Shown here: positions 63,970 to 64,000 of the stretch, in pieces
Layout: each line of letters begins with the position of its first letter
Numbering within the stretch: position 1 is the stretch's first letter
Source: Udeniomyces pyricola
Taxonomy: Eukaryota > Basidiomycota > Tremellomycetes > Cystofilobasidiales > Mrakiaceae
Direction: 5' to 3'
Assembly: GCA_039545295.1 (NCBI GenBank)
Contig: BCIK01000001.1
Coordinates: 1,488,001 to 1,552,000 of the forward strand
Length of the DNA: 64,000 bases
Position numbers and translations under genes: made by a program
The notes under the pieces: generated by a model
Database searches by the model: none
What the model saw: only the letters and a program-made list of their open reading frames with translations
What the model was told of the DNA's origin: nothing

Positions 63970-64000
63970 GAAAGATCACCAAATGCAGGAACGGAACGAA

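Overview
This is a nuclear genomic segment from an intron-dense basidiomycete fungus. The evidence is: (i) nearly every gene is split by many short introns (mostly about 60-120 bp, GT...AG); (ii) the gene set is purely eukaryotic and fungal (SAGA subunit Spt20, NatC subunit Mak10, Prp4 kinase, EST1/SMG7, Rix1, Sec10); (iii) two families, the multi-pass DUF6534-type membrane proteins and eukaryotic GT25 glycosyltransferases, are typical of Basidiomycota. A Pucciniomycotina-like yeast or fungus is my best guess, but the window cannot fix the species. Exons are moderately GC-rich. Several spacers are much more AT-rich, and long homopolymer runs plus four ambiguous bases (N) mark hard-to-sequence spots.

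Layout, left to right: CDK1/Cdc28 kinase (+, 5' cut by the window) | SPT20 (-) <> MAK10/NAA35 (+) | large F-box protein (-) <> aldo-keto reductase (+) | divergent cyclophilin (-), RFX-HLH regulator (-) <> PPT1/PP5 phosphatase (+) | EST1/SMG7-like (-) <> ZNG1/CobW GTPase (+) | C2H2 zinc-finger regulator (-), PRP4 kinase (-), DUF6534 membrane protein (-) <> GT25 glycosyltransferase (+) | SEC10 (-) <> RIX1/IPI2 (+) | alpha/beta hydrolase (-, 5' cut). Here '<>' is a shared divergent promoter and '|' a convergent 3'-3' junction. There are 17 protein genes. I found no tRNA, rRNA, intact transposon or CRISPR array. The genes are mostly housekeeping: cell cycle, transcription co-activation, N-terminal acetylation, splicing, telomere/NMD, ribosome assembly and exocytosis. 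They do not form one pathway.

Most interesting item: the minus-strand gene at 21524-25224. By in-frame exon joining it encodes one protein with a complete RFX winged-helix DNA-binding domain, a helix-loop-helix with a degenerate basic region, and a C-terminal bZIP-like basic motif with almost no zipper. I do not know of this combination. Second: two different palindromic motifs seem to sort by spacer type. AACGTTGAA-like sequences lie in gene-upstream spacers and ACGT/TACGTA palindromes lie mainly in convergent spacers.

Gene models were joined by hand from reading frame, splice-site consensus and family similarity recalled from knowledge. Exon edges are proposals, and no database search was run.
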